From Flammula alnicola (Eukaryota; Basidiomycota; Agaricomycetes; Agaricales; Strophariaceae), in the NCBI GenBank assembly GCA_015499995.1, contig JADNRV010000122.1:1-64000 (forward strand): 64,000 nt of DNA, in the 5' to 3' direction. Shown piece after piece: positions 24,961 through 35,289 of this stretch; position 1 is the stretch's first letter; every line of letters starts with the position of its first letter. Position numbers and translations under genes: made by a program. A model generated the notes under the pieces. The model was given only the letters and a program-made list of their open reading frames with translations, had not been told where the DNA came from and made no database searches.

Positions 24961-25140
24961 TTTGGACCCTTTTCCGCATTTTCTCACATGTATACTCGCT
25001 TAGATCCTCGTCATCGGTTCATCTCATGGACCCTTTTCCTCCCTTTTCCCAGTGAGTTTCACCATTTTCGTACAAGGATACTCGCTTAGATCCTACAGGG
25101 TTCATTTCCTCACACGCACTCGCTTAGATCTTCCGGTTCA
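24961..25140. repeat. Short irregular tandem repeats between convergent genes
   Basis: The 13-mer ACTCGCTTAGATC occurs three times (24994, 25080, 25118), with GGACCCTTTTCC and GGTTCAT/GGGTTCAT blocks also recurring. Unit spacing is uneven (86 and 38 bp). It lies between the 3' ends of HMG-CoA synthase and the exonuclease-like gene. No coding potential is seen. Confidence 0.7.
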
Positions 25141-25249
25141 ATCATCAATGGCCGCCTGTGTGCCGTGCAATGGAATTTAGCACATTTGGCGCAGCCATCA
25201 CAGCCTATCCAATACGTGAAGGATTTCAATTCCTCAAACTAATGTACAG

Positions 25250-28200
25250 CTAATCCGAGTCATCGACGCCTATCCAACCCTCGTTACAGGGCCTCTTTTT
25301 CCTTTTGGGATTCCGACCTCGACAATCAACCCTTCTGCAGTCTCGGCAAGGATTCATACAACTCTTCACGCTTTTCTTACCCTTACAGGTGTGAATCCCA
25401 CATTTTCTACACGTCCGTCCCTCTCTCACTTTCTTTGTTTTCTTGTTCAGCTTTCTCGGGACTGCCTGCAAAAGATCGGCGTCCACTCGCTCTCGGGACA
25501 ATTCCTCTGCCGTTGTTATTGCAGATTCTGAGTTGGAGTGCTGCAAGTTTGTGTCGGGTGATATTTGGGATGTCGAGGCAATGGATGGGGCCAGGATTGA
25601 TGGGCCAGGTCCTACTGCAAGGTGTATTCGGTGAGAGGAGCTCGAGGCTGGAATTTGAAGGCCTCTTGTGATGGCGTTGGGCTTGCACAGTTTTTCGGGT
25701 AGAGAAGGAGCTGCAATGGATCGTGCTGGGTCATTTAAGGTGATTGTAAGAGGCTTTCTTGCACCGTATGTCAAAGAAAGTGACTCTTTAACATTCATAT
25801 TTGATTTCCACGTTGCGTAATAGACTTTCAATTGTTCGATTAGCTAGAACAAATGCCCGTTAACCTTCATGAATTCAGAATGATTCCATTCACATGACAA
25901 ACCTTGTAGAATATATTGGCATTTGTGTTTGCATAATAATTCCATACCTTCACAGCTTGACTCCAGACAGGTCCGGATGGTGAGTTGAAATCTGTGTTCG
26001 TCTCCATAAGGTGGAGGAAAAGTTCTTTTTCAGCAGAATGATGAACGGGAAGTATGGGTTTGTGCACACCCTGCATCTCCGCAAGGAATTTGTGCCTTTG
26101 TTTCTTGTCGAGGCTTGGAACATATTCACTCATCCCACTCTCGACACGAATCTTTGTCGGAATGGGAAGGATACCAAGGACCTCGTTTGATGGCAAGTAG
26201 AGATTTGAATTTACCCACCCAGTAATTTGTACCGGGTTAATAAGAACATCTTGCAGGTAAATTACTCGCTCTTGAATTTTATTGGTGATCCATATCGAGA
26301 AGTGGCCTCGATAGTGTTGCCCAGTGCTGTTAAACGTGCCGACCTGAGAACTAAATTTAGTTTCAAATTATTCTCAGTGGTTGAAAAAACGTACAAGGAG
26401 GTTATGTCGCAAAACAAAATCTAACAAGCAGGCATGTGTGTGTCGAATTGATGCGTGAGAAGATGGAAGATGGGACCGAAGATGTGCATGTACTCCACCT
26501 TCAGTAAAATTTGTCCCGCGTGCACAACGGTAAATTGGCAGACCACCGGCTTTCTGATCAATTCCTATTGTTGTATAAAGTGAGATCCCAGGTGGGTCAG
26601 AAAGAAATCCATTGCGGATTAGGTCTAAAATATTCTTCGCAGTCTTCCAGTTGCTGGAATTGAAAAGCGGTACACCAGTTGTCGCATCCTTCAGAGGACC
26701 AAAGGTACTGAAGACTTTTTCAACGAGGGGGTAGAGAATTTGTGGTGGAGGTATAATTCTTCTGCACCGACGCCACAGCCATGCAGGACGAGAAGCCCGG
26801 ATTGTCTCGAAAGTTTGAGGTGGTGACTGTGTCACGCCCCATGCATTAATTCGACGTCGGTCTTCAGCATCAGGAATAAAGATTGCGTCTCGTAATTGGC
26901 GACCGAACTCGAGGCGCAAAGCATGAGTAGAAAGGAGGTGAAACATGTTAAAAACATGGAAAACATCCTTCAAAACACGGCTCCATATGGTATTATCCCA
27001 GTTATCAGGATATAACCCAAATGTTGCCTTGCCCTCAGCAGCACTTGCGTGATCAACTTCATGAGAATAACCTGAAGGCATTTCTGGAAGGTTGGCAGAA
27101 TTGGCGTTCTCCGTGACGATATCACCAATGGATGGCCCACTTTCAGCATAAACATACTCCTCATGATCCAAGCCAGTGCTCAGGCTCTCAGAGGATGGGC
27201 TGTCCATATCCAGACTTGGCCTAGCTTGCATTTCGGAGTCATTCACGTCAATGCCTGATTGGGTTGGTGGTTGCCAGGTGGCAGGACTGAACGTGCGCAA
27301 ATGGCTGCGTAAACAGACAATAGAGAATGGTGTGTTGCCAAATGAAAGTAGGGCGTGATTTCGGTGGGTGGGTATGATTGCACCAGGTACGAAAACCTTG
27401 AGAACATCTACAACAATTCTCGTCTGGGTGACATTTATGCCGTCAAAGACCCTGTCGTGCATATGTGCTGAAATTACTCCTTGGGCAATGACCATGGTGT
27501 TGTCAGGGCTGTATACCAGCACTGGAGTGGTAGGAAGAGGGTTTGGTGATAGAGGTTGGGGAATTTCGATGGTGGAAAGTCTTTCATACAGACATAGACT
27601 TGCATACGCATCGAGGGCGGCGTACATTTCTTGTTCTCGGGTGAGGGTTTTATTGCCCCATTCTTGGCTAATACGTTCGGGAACATTTTTGTTCAAGCGT
27701 TTACCCAAAACTACAGCACAGAGATCGGCCAGGCTGCAATTGGCTGAAGAAATAACGCGCCGATCTTTCGCAAACTTTGCCAGCTCAAGCGCGCTGACAA
27801 ATGGAGTCCGTGGCTGACAAGCCGCCTCAAGAAACTTGAGATCTGCATTGACAAGGCGGCCCACTTTCAAGATATTTGGATGGGATAATAAAACACGAAG
27901 TTGATTGGGAAGGTCTCCTCTCTCAACCATATCTCCGATCTGAGCGAGAATGTAAGTCTTAGATATGAAGCAAGCAGAGTTTAGACTAATGACTTACTTG
28001 CAGAATATACACCCGCTCTTTGTACGCAATTTGAATGACAGATGTTTTTTCCCGACGGAACACATTTCCGTTCCCAGAAACCTCAACATTCCACTCAGAG
28101 TCAAACCCAATAACAATATTCATGTCTGGGTTATCAGAAGGCAGGTCATTGAGAATTGTCCTCATCGCAATATTGATAGCTTCAGGAGTGTGCTCGGTGA

Positions 28201-30599
28201 AGATTTGGATGTTATCTGGCAGGGCGAGAGGTTCAAGATGAGCATATTTCTCGACCGGAACCACCGACTTGAGAAGAGACGGAAAGCATCGCTCGAGGAA
28301 CTGTTTGTCAGCCATATTGTCCGTAAAGCACAAGTACGGCAAGACGTGGCCATATAACTCAAGCGACTCCTGGATACGTTTCAAGGCCTCTTCATATTGC
28401 GCCTGTGATTTTGTCGCAACCAAGTTGCAGGATCTGATCTCGCCCTTCTCATTTGTGACGGTCAACAAAGCCGTGAAAACCTGTTCTCCATTCACCAATG
28501 AAATGTGTTTCGTTATCTATGAAAAAGGATTAGACAGAGTTAGATTAATGAGCGAGTAAGAATTTCTTACCTTGTGGCTATGATCAAGTGCGCAAATCTC
28601 GCATGTGAGCTTGGACGTATGCTGATGGTAGTGGTTCTTGTGTTTTTCGATATAGCGGTCGAAAATATTTCCAATTAATTGAGCACCAGGAATATAGCCA
28701 TGGAATCCACGGGGGCTGGCATTATCGAACGGAAGAAATGCTTCATATTGTTGGCCCACCCACCCATCTAATCTACGACGAGCCAAAAGATCGAGGTACT
28801 GGAGATGCAGCTCATCGTATTTAAGGAGGTGTTGGACACGGAGAGCATCGGAGAATTGCTTTGACCCCATGCCGTTCTGGAAGCACGACCGCATCCACCC
28901 AAACAGTGTCTTCGAGATGGCACTGCGATGACTCAGGCGGGCAGGAAACTCCGCCGCCAATTCCGATGGCAGAACCGCCAGGATCCGACTATCCCAGCTG
29001 CGAAATGTCACCGTGTGCTTCCGGGATTTTGGGTGTTCACACACGCGACAACGATATCGATATCCGATGATCCAAAATGTCGAGTTCGAATCAACACAGC
29101 GGCGAGGGCGGGAATTGACAGCATGTCGTTGTAGTGGCGTTTTACAATTTGGGCACGGAATGAACTTGACGAGTGCTTGTGGATCCCATAAAAAAAAGCG
29201 GGGATTGTAGAGAAGTTGCGGAGATATATCGTTGCGTTGGAGGAGGAAGAATGTCGACTCTTGTGGAAACCAAAAGGTATGATTGTTGGCATAGAGCAGG
29301 GGTACTCCTTCATGATTTCGGCGGCCTGCCTCCTCGACCTTCGCCTTGAACGCGTTGAGGAGCCATGGAGGCATCGCGCAGTGTGCATGGGGCATTGCAG
29401 CATCCTCGGCATCCTCGGCTCCTGTCTCCTCTCTGGGATCCTCCTCATCATCCTTCTCGTCGCCCTCCATTCCCAGCTCATCCTCGTCACCTAATCCCTC
29501 TCCTGAGACCTCTGGATCGTCCTCGTCGTCTCCCAGATCCACCGGGTATTGGGGATCTGCGTCTGGAATGATTTGGTGTGTAGTAGAAGCTGTCAGCACA
29601 GCCGACGGCGATGGATGTTGCAGTGCCGCTCGCTGCTCGCTTGGTGATGATCCAAGTGTGTTGCTGGAGTCGAAGGTGTACGGAGATGGCTGTTGGACTG
29701 TTTCCGGAGGTGCTGAGGATGCCAGGTGCTGGCCACTGGGCATTGACACCACTAGGGATGCATTCGGGCTCGCTGACGTTGTGGTATCGAGTTGAGGTGC
29801 TGAAGACTGTCGTACGGGGCCAGAACTACCTGCGAGTGACTGCCAGAAAATTAGTTAGTGAAGAAATTATTCGAAAGAAAGAAATACGTACAATTTTACC
29901 AGGTAAGATCCTTACGGTGACCTTTCCTCCTCCCGAATCAATCTTGCATGGCCGTCCCACAGGCCGCTTCTTTGGAAGGCTGGGATTTCCGAGAAGGGCC
30001 GCTTTTGCCTTTGCTTGCTGCTTGGGTCTGGTGCCACGGGGACGACCAACAGGACGGCGAACAGACATCGATAACTCTGCAGCCGGTGACTTGGCCTTTG
30101 GAGGGCGTCCACGTTTCGGACGTTGTGGGTTTGAGGTCAAGGCCGTGGCATTTTGTGTGGATCTCGAGGTATTATTACGAGACGTAACATCGCGAGGATG
30201 ATCCTCACGAGTCGTAGACGAGGAGGGATAGGGACTGCGAGATCCAGTGCACAGCGGTGAAGGCGAAGATCCAAGGCTGATAACGCCTGAAGAATCGGCG
30301 CCTGAAGAGCCGGGGGTAATTCCTGAAATAGACCGTGTCAGGTAAAATGACGCGAAGCGGGCTGGTTTGCTTACCTTCCCCCGACATATGGACATCCATG
30401 GGAAAACCTGGATGTGGGAGTGGATTTAAGGATCTAGAAAGCACATGTCAGTTCGTGAACGTTAATGAAACACAAAGTTCAAGAATACTTACAGACTGCG
30501 AGGCACGAAACCATTTGCAGCAGTGAACGAACCGGCCTGTGAATTGTGCTCGCCCCATTCGCAAGGTCCATCAGTATCGAGTGAAGGGTAGTTGTCCAT
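25250..30599 (-). CDS. Large AT-hook / zinc domain (DUF6729-like) / DEDDy 3'-5' exonuclease protein
   Basis: Eight exons (30599-30493, 30433-30375, 30322-29892, 29839-28571, 28516-27998, 27939-26395, 26343-25903, 25843-25250) total 4,965 nt, a complete 1,654-aa frame. In order: disordered N-terminus; three AT-hook cores in exon 3 (KRGRPPK, RRPVGRPRG, KRPVGRPCK); a Pro/Ser and acidic region; a zinc-type domain (CPNCKTPL, later CRVCEHP) resembling fungal DUF6729; a Werner-like exonuclease with VIGFDSEWNVE (Exo I), VNADLKFLE (Exo II) and YAALDAYASL (Exo III), so the D, E, D, Y, D residues are present; a long helical region with LKDVFHVFNMFHLL and YRCARGTNFTEGGVH; and a C-terminal zinc cluster (CRKCGIHTC, CMNPCRDCRRVDCRGRNP). 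A nuclear, DNA-binding exonuclease is inferred. I recall related multi-copy genes in Agaricomycetes of unknown function. It is divergent from RPP40. No flanking terminal repeats were found. Confidence 0.8.
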
Positions 30600-30776
30600 C
30601 ACGGCGTTCAGTTGTTAGTTCGCATGAAAGGTGGGGCAGCAAAGTCGCGGAGAGAGTGCGCGCGAGCGAGTTCAAATCTCTGAGTCTCGAGTGCGTCAGG
30701 GTATGTCATGTGCAGGCTTACATAATTTTCAGTATCCAGTATTCAGTATCCACCCACACGCATGGGATACTGGCCG
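30600..30776. other. Promoter-side spacer of the exonuclease-like gene
   Basis: No gene. Contains CAGTATCCAGTATTCAGTATCC, a short direct repeat of AGTATCC-type units, directly before the Tc1/mariner relic. Confidence 0.4.
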
Positions 30777-31435
30777 ATTCCGTGAACAAAGTGATTTCTT
30801 TTTTGAGGCGTGATGTGACGTACCTACCATAAATAGATGTTTTCGCACGTTCTGATATGCGTCCGATGGCTTCAGATAACGAGGCTTTGCACTCATCTTC
30901 ATGATGCCTTCACTGTCTGATATCGATGATTTGAAGCTATGGATGGTAGCTTCATACTTCGAAGAGGGCCTAAATTACTGACAAATATGTGAATGGGCTG
31001 ACTGTTCAATTGGGCTTGTGTTGAAAGTCATGCACAATTTCCGAGAACATGGTCAAGTAAATAATCTCTCCACCAAACATACTGGTTTACCATCCACACT
31101 TGAAGATGGGTATATCGAGCATATTTCTGCCCTTCTGGACGTGAACCCTGTGCTTTATCTTGATGAAATACAAAGGCAAATGGAAGCTACACAAAAGGAC
31201 ACTGTGCCGCATGACGAGCGTCGAGAGTACATGCCAGGTAGCTTTGAATTGAGAGGATGTATAGCAAGATAAAGGTCATATAGAAGTGGTCAACAACTGA
31301 GATAGTTTGGAGAATGCAGCGGCGCTGAGCAAGCAGCGGAGGCGATCTCTACCATCCAACCCTTATGTAAACATTTGATAATCATGTGATCAGTCACGTC
31401 ACGCCTCAAAAAAGAAATCACTTTGTTCACGGAAT
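30777..31435 (+). mobile_element. Deleted Tc1/mariner-like element (659 bp) with ~43-bp inverted ends
   Basis: Both ends read ATTCCGTGAACAAAGTGATT and continue to about 43 bp with one mismatch in inverted orientation (30777-30820 and 31393-31435). An internal frame around 30990-31270 reads LKVMHNFREHGQVNN, then GLPSTLEDGYIEHISALLD and VNPVLYLDEIQRQM, the pattern of the second helix-turn-helix and linker of Tc1-like transposases. A stop codon precedes it, and the DDE catalytic domain is missing. I see no clear TA duplication at the left border. It is therefore a dead, internally deleted copy. It ends about 100 bp before the RPP40 start codon. Confidence 0.78.
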
Positions 31436-31533
31436 TAATAATTATGCAAACGGCAGTAGAACGTGCACGGATGCACTAAAATCGACATCAAGAGTTTTTC
31501 GTGCTCAGTTCCCTCTCCTACATCTTAGTCAAC

Positions 31534-33277
31534 ATGAACATCCCTCAACCAGAAAAGCGACGCGTCAAAGTCACCTCTGGCGCTCTGCCTACCTTCAAGA
31601 TCGCCTCGCTCGCTGCGTGCCATCCATTCTCCCAGCAGGTCGGTGTTCAGATCATGTGAATCCGATTCTTGCCACCGACCCATCCGAATTCGAAGGAAGC
31701 TCACATTATCTACCTATGTTATCTAGCTCGACCTCGTCTTTCCGTCAAATCCACTTCTGTCTGCAGCTCTTGAGAAGCTTGAAACGACATATGGAAAAGG
31801 AAAAGCCAGGTTGGCTGATGTTGTGAATAACGCGCATACATTCGTGAATTCTGTTGAAGCCGAAAGGTATGTACGACCCTTTCTCCGACTTTATACGTAT
31901 CATTTCATGCGTTTGCGTTTAGTACTCTCTTAGTCGTGAGCGCCAATGCACACGATGAAGATGCGTGGTGTATAGACCCGCGCGGCCATCTCACTTTATC
32001 TGTGTCAAAAGATACCTATGAACGTCTTGGACTCGTCGGGCAGAAGCTGTCGTTCAAGAACCACAGTGAACGGCATGGTGCGCATAGCGCTTAAACCGTG
32101 TTTCTGAGTCTCTGACAATACGCTGTATCTATTCATTCTATCCAGTGATCGATATACCATTACAGAAAAATGTCCAGTCGCCAGCCGTGCAAGCGAGAGA
32201 AAAGACGAGCTTGGAAGTCTGGGATAAAACACGAGAGGGCGAGCTAGGGAAGGATGCTGGTGCTTGGGACGTCGTGTATTGCTCGAAGGGTGAGCTAGTT
32301 CGATCCTTCATTCATTTCCTTTGCATTCCTCTTCTCCACTTTCCTTATAAGAGCGCCTTTTTGTTGTTTTTGGCCATTCTTTTTGTTCTTGTCCTCCTCT
32401 ATTCATGCCAGTCATTTCGTGGGATGCAGATTCATTTGTATTCATGAATTTTATTAGATCAAGGCGTAACACCTGACGTCCCGTTTGGACCCGGAGAGGG
32501 GCAGTTACGTCGAGTGCAATGCAAGAAGAAGGAACTGCAGGACCTGTATGTTCCCGTCCCGTCTCTTTCGCCTCCCCCGGAAACTTCCTCGAAGGCGAAG
32601 TCAAGAAAAGGAAGCGTAGCAGAACACGAGGAAGAGATTTTCGATGACTGGAATCACCGAGTGGAGAGTCTGTTCGAATGGATAGGTATGGCTGGCCTTG
32701 GTGCACAACGGTATATGGTTTTCTTGGACCCTTTTTCGTTAACAACTGAACCAGTTTTTGTTTATTCAAATCGCTGTTTTCGTAGCTTATCCGCGAACGA
32801 CCGCGTCGATCCTTACGTTGCTTTATACGAGCACCCTACACCCTCCCATGTTCAAAATGTCACACATCTACAGTGGAGAGGTCTTCTATCTCCGAGCTTC
32901 GTAAAAGATGTAATGGACACTGCCATGTGAGCTATCCTCTCTTACATTCAGCGATTTGTCTCTTCTCTACTCTCAAGTCTTTACTGAACCCTTTATTCCT
33001 CAGTACCACACTTCAAAGCCCAGCCTCAGCTCCCTCCTTCGTCGGCATAACCTGCCACGCTCTAACAACCACGCCCGTGTCATATATCCCTTACACCGCT
33101 ACGGAGACTGGCGCATTACAGAGCCCTGGCAGTGTTCCTCTGAAGCTACCAAGAGCAGACGGCGAAGACACCTGGAGTCTCATTCTGGAGCGCCCACCTC
33201 CAGCTGACGGAGTTGTCGGCCCCGTTCGCTGGTGTTTGGCAGAAAGCCTTGGTCAGTGGGATTCACGGTGGGGTTGA
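31534..33277 (+). CDS. Ribonuclease P/MRP subunit RPP40
   Basis: Protein subunit of nuclear RNase P/MRP, which matures tRNA 5' ends and processes pre-rRNA. Seven exons (31534-31638, 31727-31866, 31923-32077, 32146-32289, 32458-32710, 32786-32926, 33004-33277) give 403 aa. DPRGHLTLSVSKDTYERLGL and VGQKLSFKNH match the conserved RPP40 core (the animal protein has a NGKLILSLDKDTYEETGL block). VESLFEWIGMAGLGAQRLS and ALYEHPTPSHVQNVTHLQWR continue it, and the C-terminal part has ITCHALTTTPVSYIP and a short W-rich end (DTWSLILE, VRWCLAES). The protein is a little longer than the animal form (about 363 aa), mostly through a Ser/Lys-rich insert near SSKAKSRKGSVAEHEEE. The promoter lies between this start and the mariner relic 98 bp upstream, so element sequence may contribute to it. 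Confidence 0.85.
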
Positions 33278-34395
33278 GAGGACGGACTTGTCGAGTCATA
33301 TCTGGAAGCCCCTCAAAAGTCGTTCACATAACCAACATAACCAACATTTCAGTATTCTGGTGTCCAATGTGATTTCTTGACTGGGGTTGCAGCGGCATAC
33401 AAAGTCCTCTGAACGAACGCTTCACACTTGAAGTCTGCGCCGCGATCTCAATATCGACCTTGAATAGAATATCGACCTCGAATAGATCTACTGAGAGATA
33501 GAAATACCTGAGACAGTATTGTAGGACCTGCAAGGTATAATCTGTGTCACCGATGTTGCAGATCTTGTGCGAACGAATAAGACAAGCAACGGTCTTTAGG
33601 CGTGCAGCCGGGTCTCATTGGGCATGAGCTTGGCATAAGCTGCAAATATCAAGCGGTATTTCGATGGAGCGAGGGTGCAAAGATGAGCAGAAGATTGGCA
33701 GCCATGAGGCTTTGTAGGATCTGAGTGAGCGCTTGGACCTTTGCAGCAGTGGCAGCATAGATAAGATCTGGAAATAATTACATGCCTCACATCTCATGAC
33801 AAGATCTAAGACGATCTGCCGGATCCGAGCGGCAATATCAACTTCAAGCGGGATCTTTCGAAGTGAGATAATACGATCGGAAGAGCGATGACGATATCGA
33901 CCACAGAGATTACTTGGACACAAATAGCAAGAGGACTGAGAGAGAGCAAAAAGGTTGTTGCAAGGTTTGTATACAAGTGATAGAAAAAGAGGGCTGCAAG
34001 GCATCAAATGATACAGTACAAAAAGGTATATATGTGCTAGAGCTAGGGCGGAGTAAAGGGTACATACACATATGTAGTGATTCGGCCAAGGAATGTGTGT
34101 GTGCGAGTGCGAGTGCGAGGGCGGGAAGACTGTAGATGTGAAGCAGAGCATATAAATCAAGACATAAACAGAGAAAACATAAGAAGATTCGAAGAAAAGA
34201 AAAGAACAGCCACGAAATCTAAGCTATCCAACCACAGTAGAATACACGAGCACATCCGTCTTCCACGACGAAAAAAATAGAAGCATCGGTACATAGTGTA
34301 TAAGCGAAGACTCTATCATTAAAGAGGCCGGAAGTATGCGTAGATTTTGATGGGCATTAGCCACACAAGCATCACTGGGCATGAGTGGCGCCACT
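33278..34395. other. Intergenic region, no supported gene
   Basis: About 1.1 kb with open frames in both directions but no domain. It contains a repeated ATCGACCTTGAATAGA/ATCGACCTCGAATAGA pair near 33450-33490. The right part should be the 3' UTR of the minus-strand gene that ends at 34396. Confidence 0.4.
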
Positions 34396-35289
34396 TCACA
34401 TCACGGTGTTAGGGATGCGAATGCGAGCAGGGGAGGCATCAATGCGGGCGAACGACATGCGGGCACGGGGGTTGGTGAGAGGTCCGTCACGGTTAGTATG
34501 AGCGAGGGTCGGGCTGGATGGAAGGGCAGGGAAGGAGTGTTGCTGCCAGGAGTAGAATCGGGGTGTCACAGAAGGTGGAGGAGACGGGGAGATCATGGTT
34601 TGGGATTGTCGACGGAACGTGAGCGTGGACTGCGGTGGCGGCGTAGAGGGGGCAGGAGAGTCGGGGGAAGGAGAGCGGTCTTCCGCCTCGACTTGGGGGG
34701 TGCGCGTAACATTGATCGGGGTTATGTTGACCGTTCGGCGCAAAGTGGGCGAGAGAGGAGCGTCAGTGGCACTGGCGTCTGGTGCGATGGCCGGGGGAAT
34801 GAAGACTGGATTGGCCAATTGGTCGCGGCGTGGAGATTCCGAAGTGACGAATGGTGGTACAGTGAAGGCCCTCGCGATGGAGCGAGTGGCACGCGCAGGT
34901 CGCCATTCTGGTTCTGTAGGGCTCGTCACTTCCGAATCGACCTCCCAGCGAGCTGTGCGGTTGGTGTAGACATCGGCGATGAGGATGGCTGGATCGTCGG
35001 ATCCAACAGCCATGGGGCTGCCCCGGTCGCTAATGCTGCTGTCGCTAGAGTCCGAGCTGTCTGCTGTGCCGTCCGCCCTGGCCAAAGAGGCCAATTCAGC
35101 CTGTTCGCGCGCAACCTGTACGGGGTCAATGAAGGCCTCGTATTCTGCATCCTGGAAGAAGTCCTCCGAATCGGGATCGAAGTGGGACCAAGAGGTCCAT
35201 CGTTCGCAGATGTCGACCTTGCGTTCTGGTTCCGTCCTAACTGCGGGGGAAGGGACAGCGTAGGCTTGAGAGAAGAGAGCTCGACCCAT
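34396..35289 (-). CDS. Hypothetical protein, mostly disordered, with conserved-looking N-terminus
   Basis: Single exon of 297 aa starting at MGRALFSQAYAVPSP; an upstream Met (35322) adds 11 residues that look like leader sequence. The N-terminal ~60 residues include VDICERWTSWSHFDPDSEDF and FQDAEYEAFIDPVQVAREQA, an acidic, tryptophan-containing block that looks like a conserved segment. The rest is Ser/Pro/Thr-rich, with SSDSSDSSISDRGS and many SP/TP sites, as in a phosphorylated disordered protein. No membrane segment, signal peptide or catalytic motif is seen. Coding status rests on the long intron-free frame (the antisense frame is also open, so this is not decisive) and the non-random N-terminal block. 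I do not recognise the family. Confidence 0.6.
   Translation of the reverse strand: MGRALFSQAYAVPSPAVRTEPERKVDICERWTSWSHFDPDSEDFFQDAEYEAFIDPVQVAREQAELASLARADGTADSSDSSDSSISDRGSPMAVGSDDPAILIADVYTNRTARWEVDSEVTSPTEPEWRPARATRSIARAFTVPPFVTSESPRRDQLANPVFIPPAIAPDASATDAPLSPTLRRTVNITPINVTRTPQVEAEDRSPSPDSPAPSTPPPQSTLTFRRQSQTMISPSPPPSVTPRFYSWQQHSFPALPSSPTLAHTNRDGPLTNPRARMSFARIDASPARIRIPNTVM

Noticed and set aside
30655..30690. Possible tRNA T-arm (GTTCAAATC)
   Set aside because: No pairing stem and no cloverleaf around it.
24961..31435. Whole exonuclease gene as a transposon with terminal repeats at its borders
   Set aside because: The only inverted ends nearby belong to the separate mariner relic; I found no matching ends on the left side and no target duplication.
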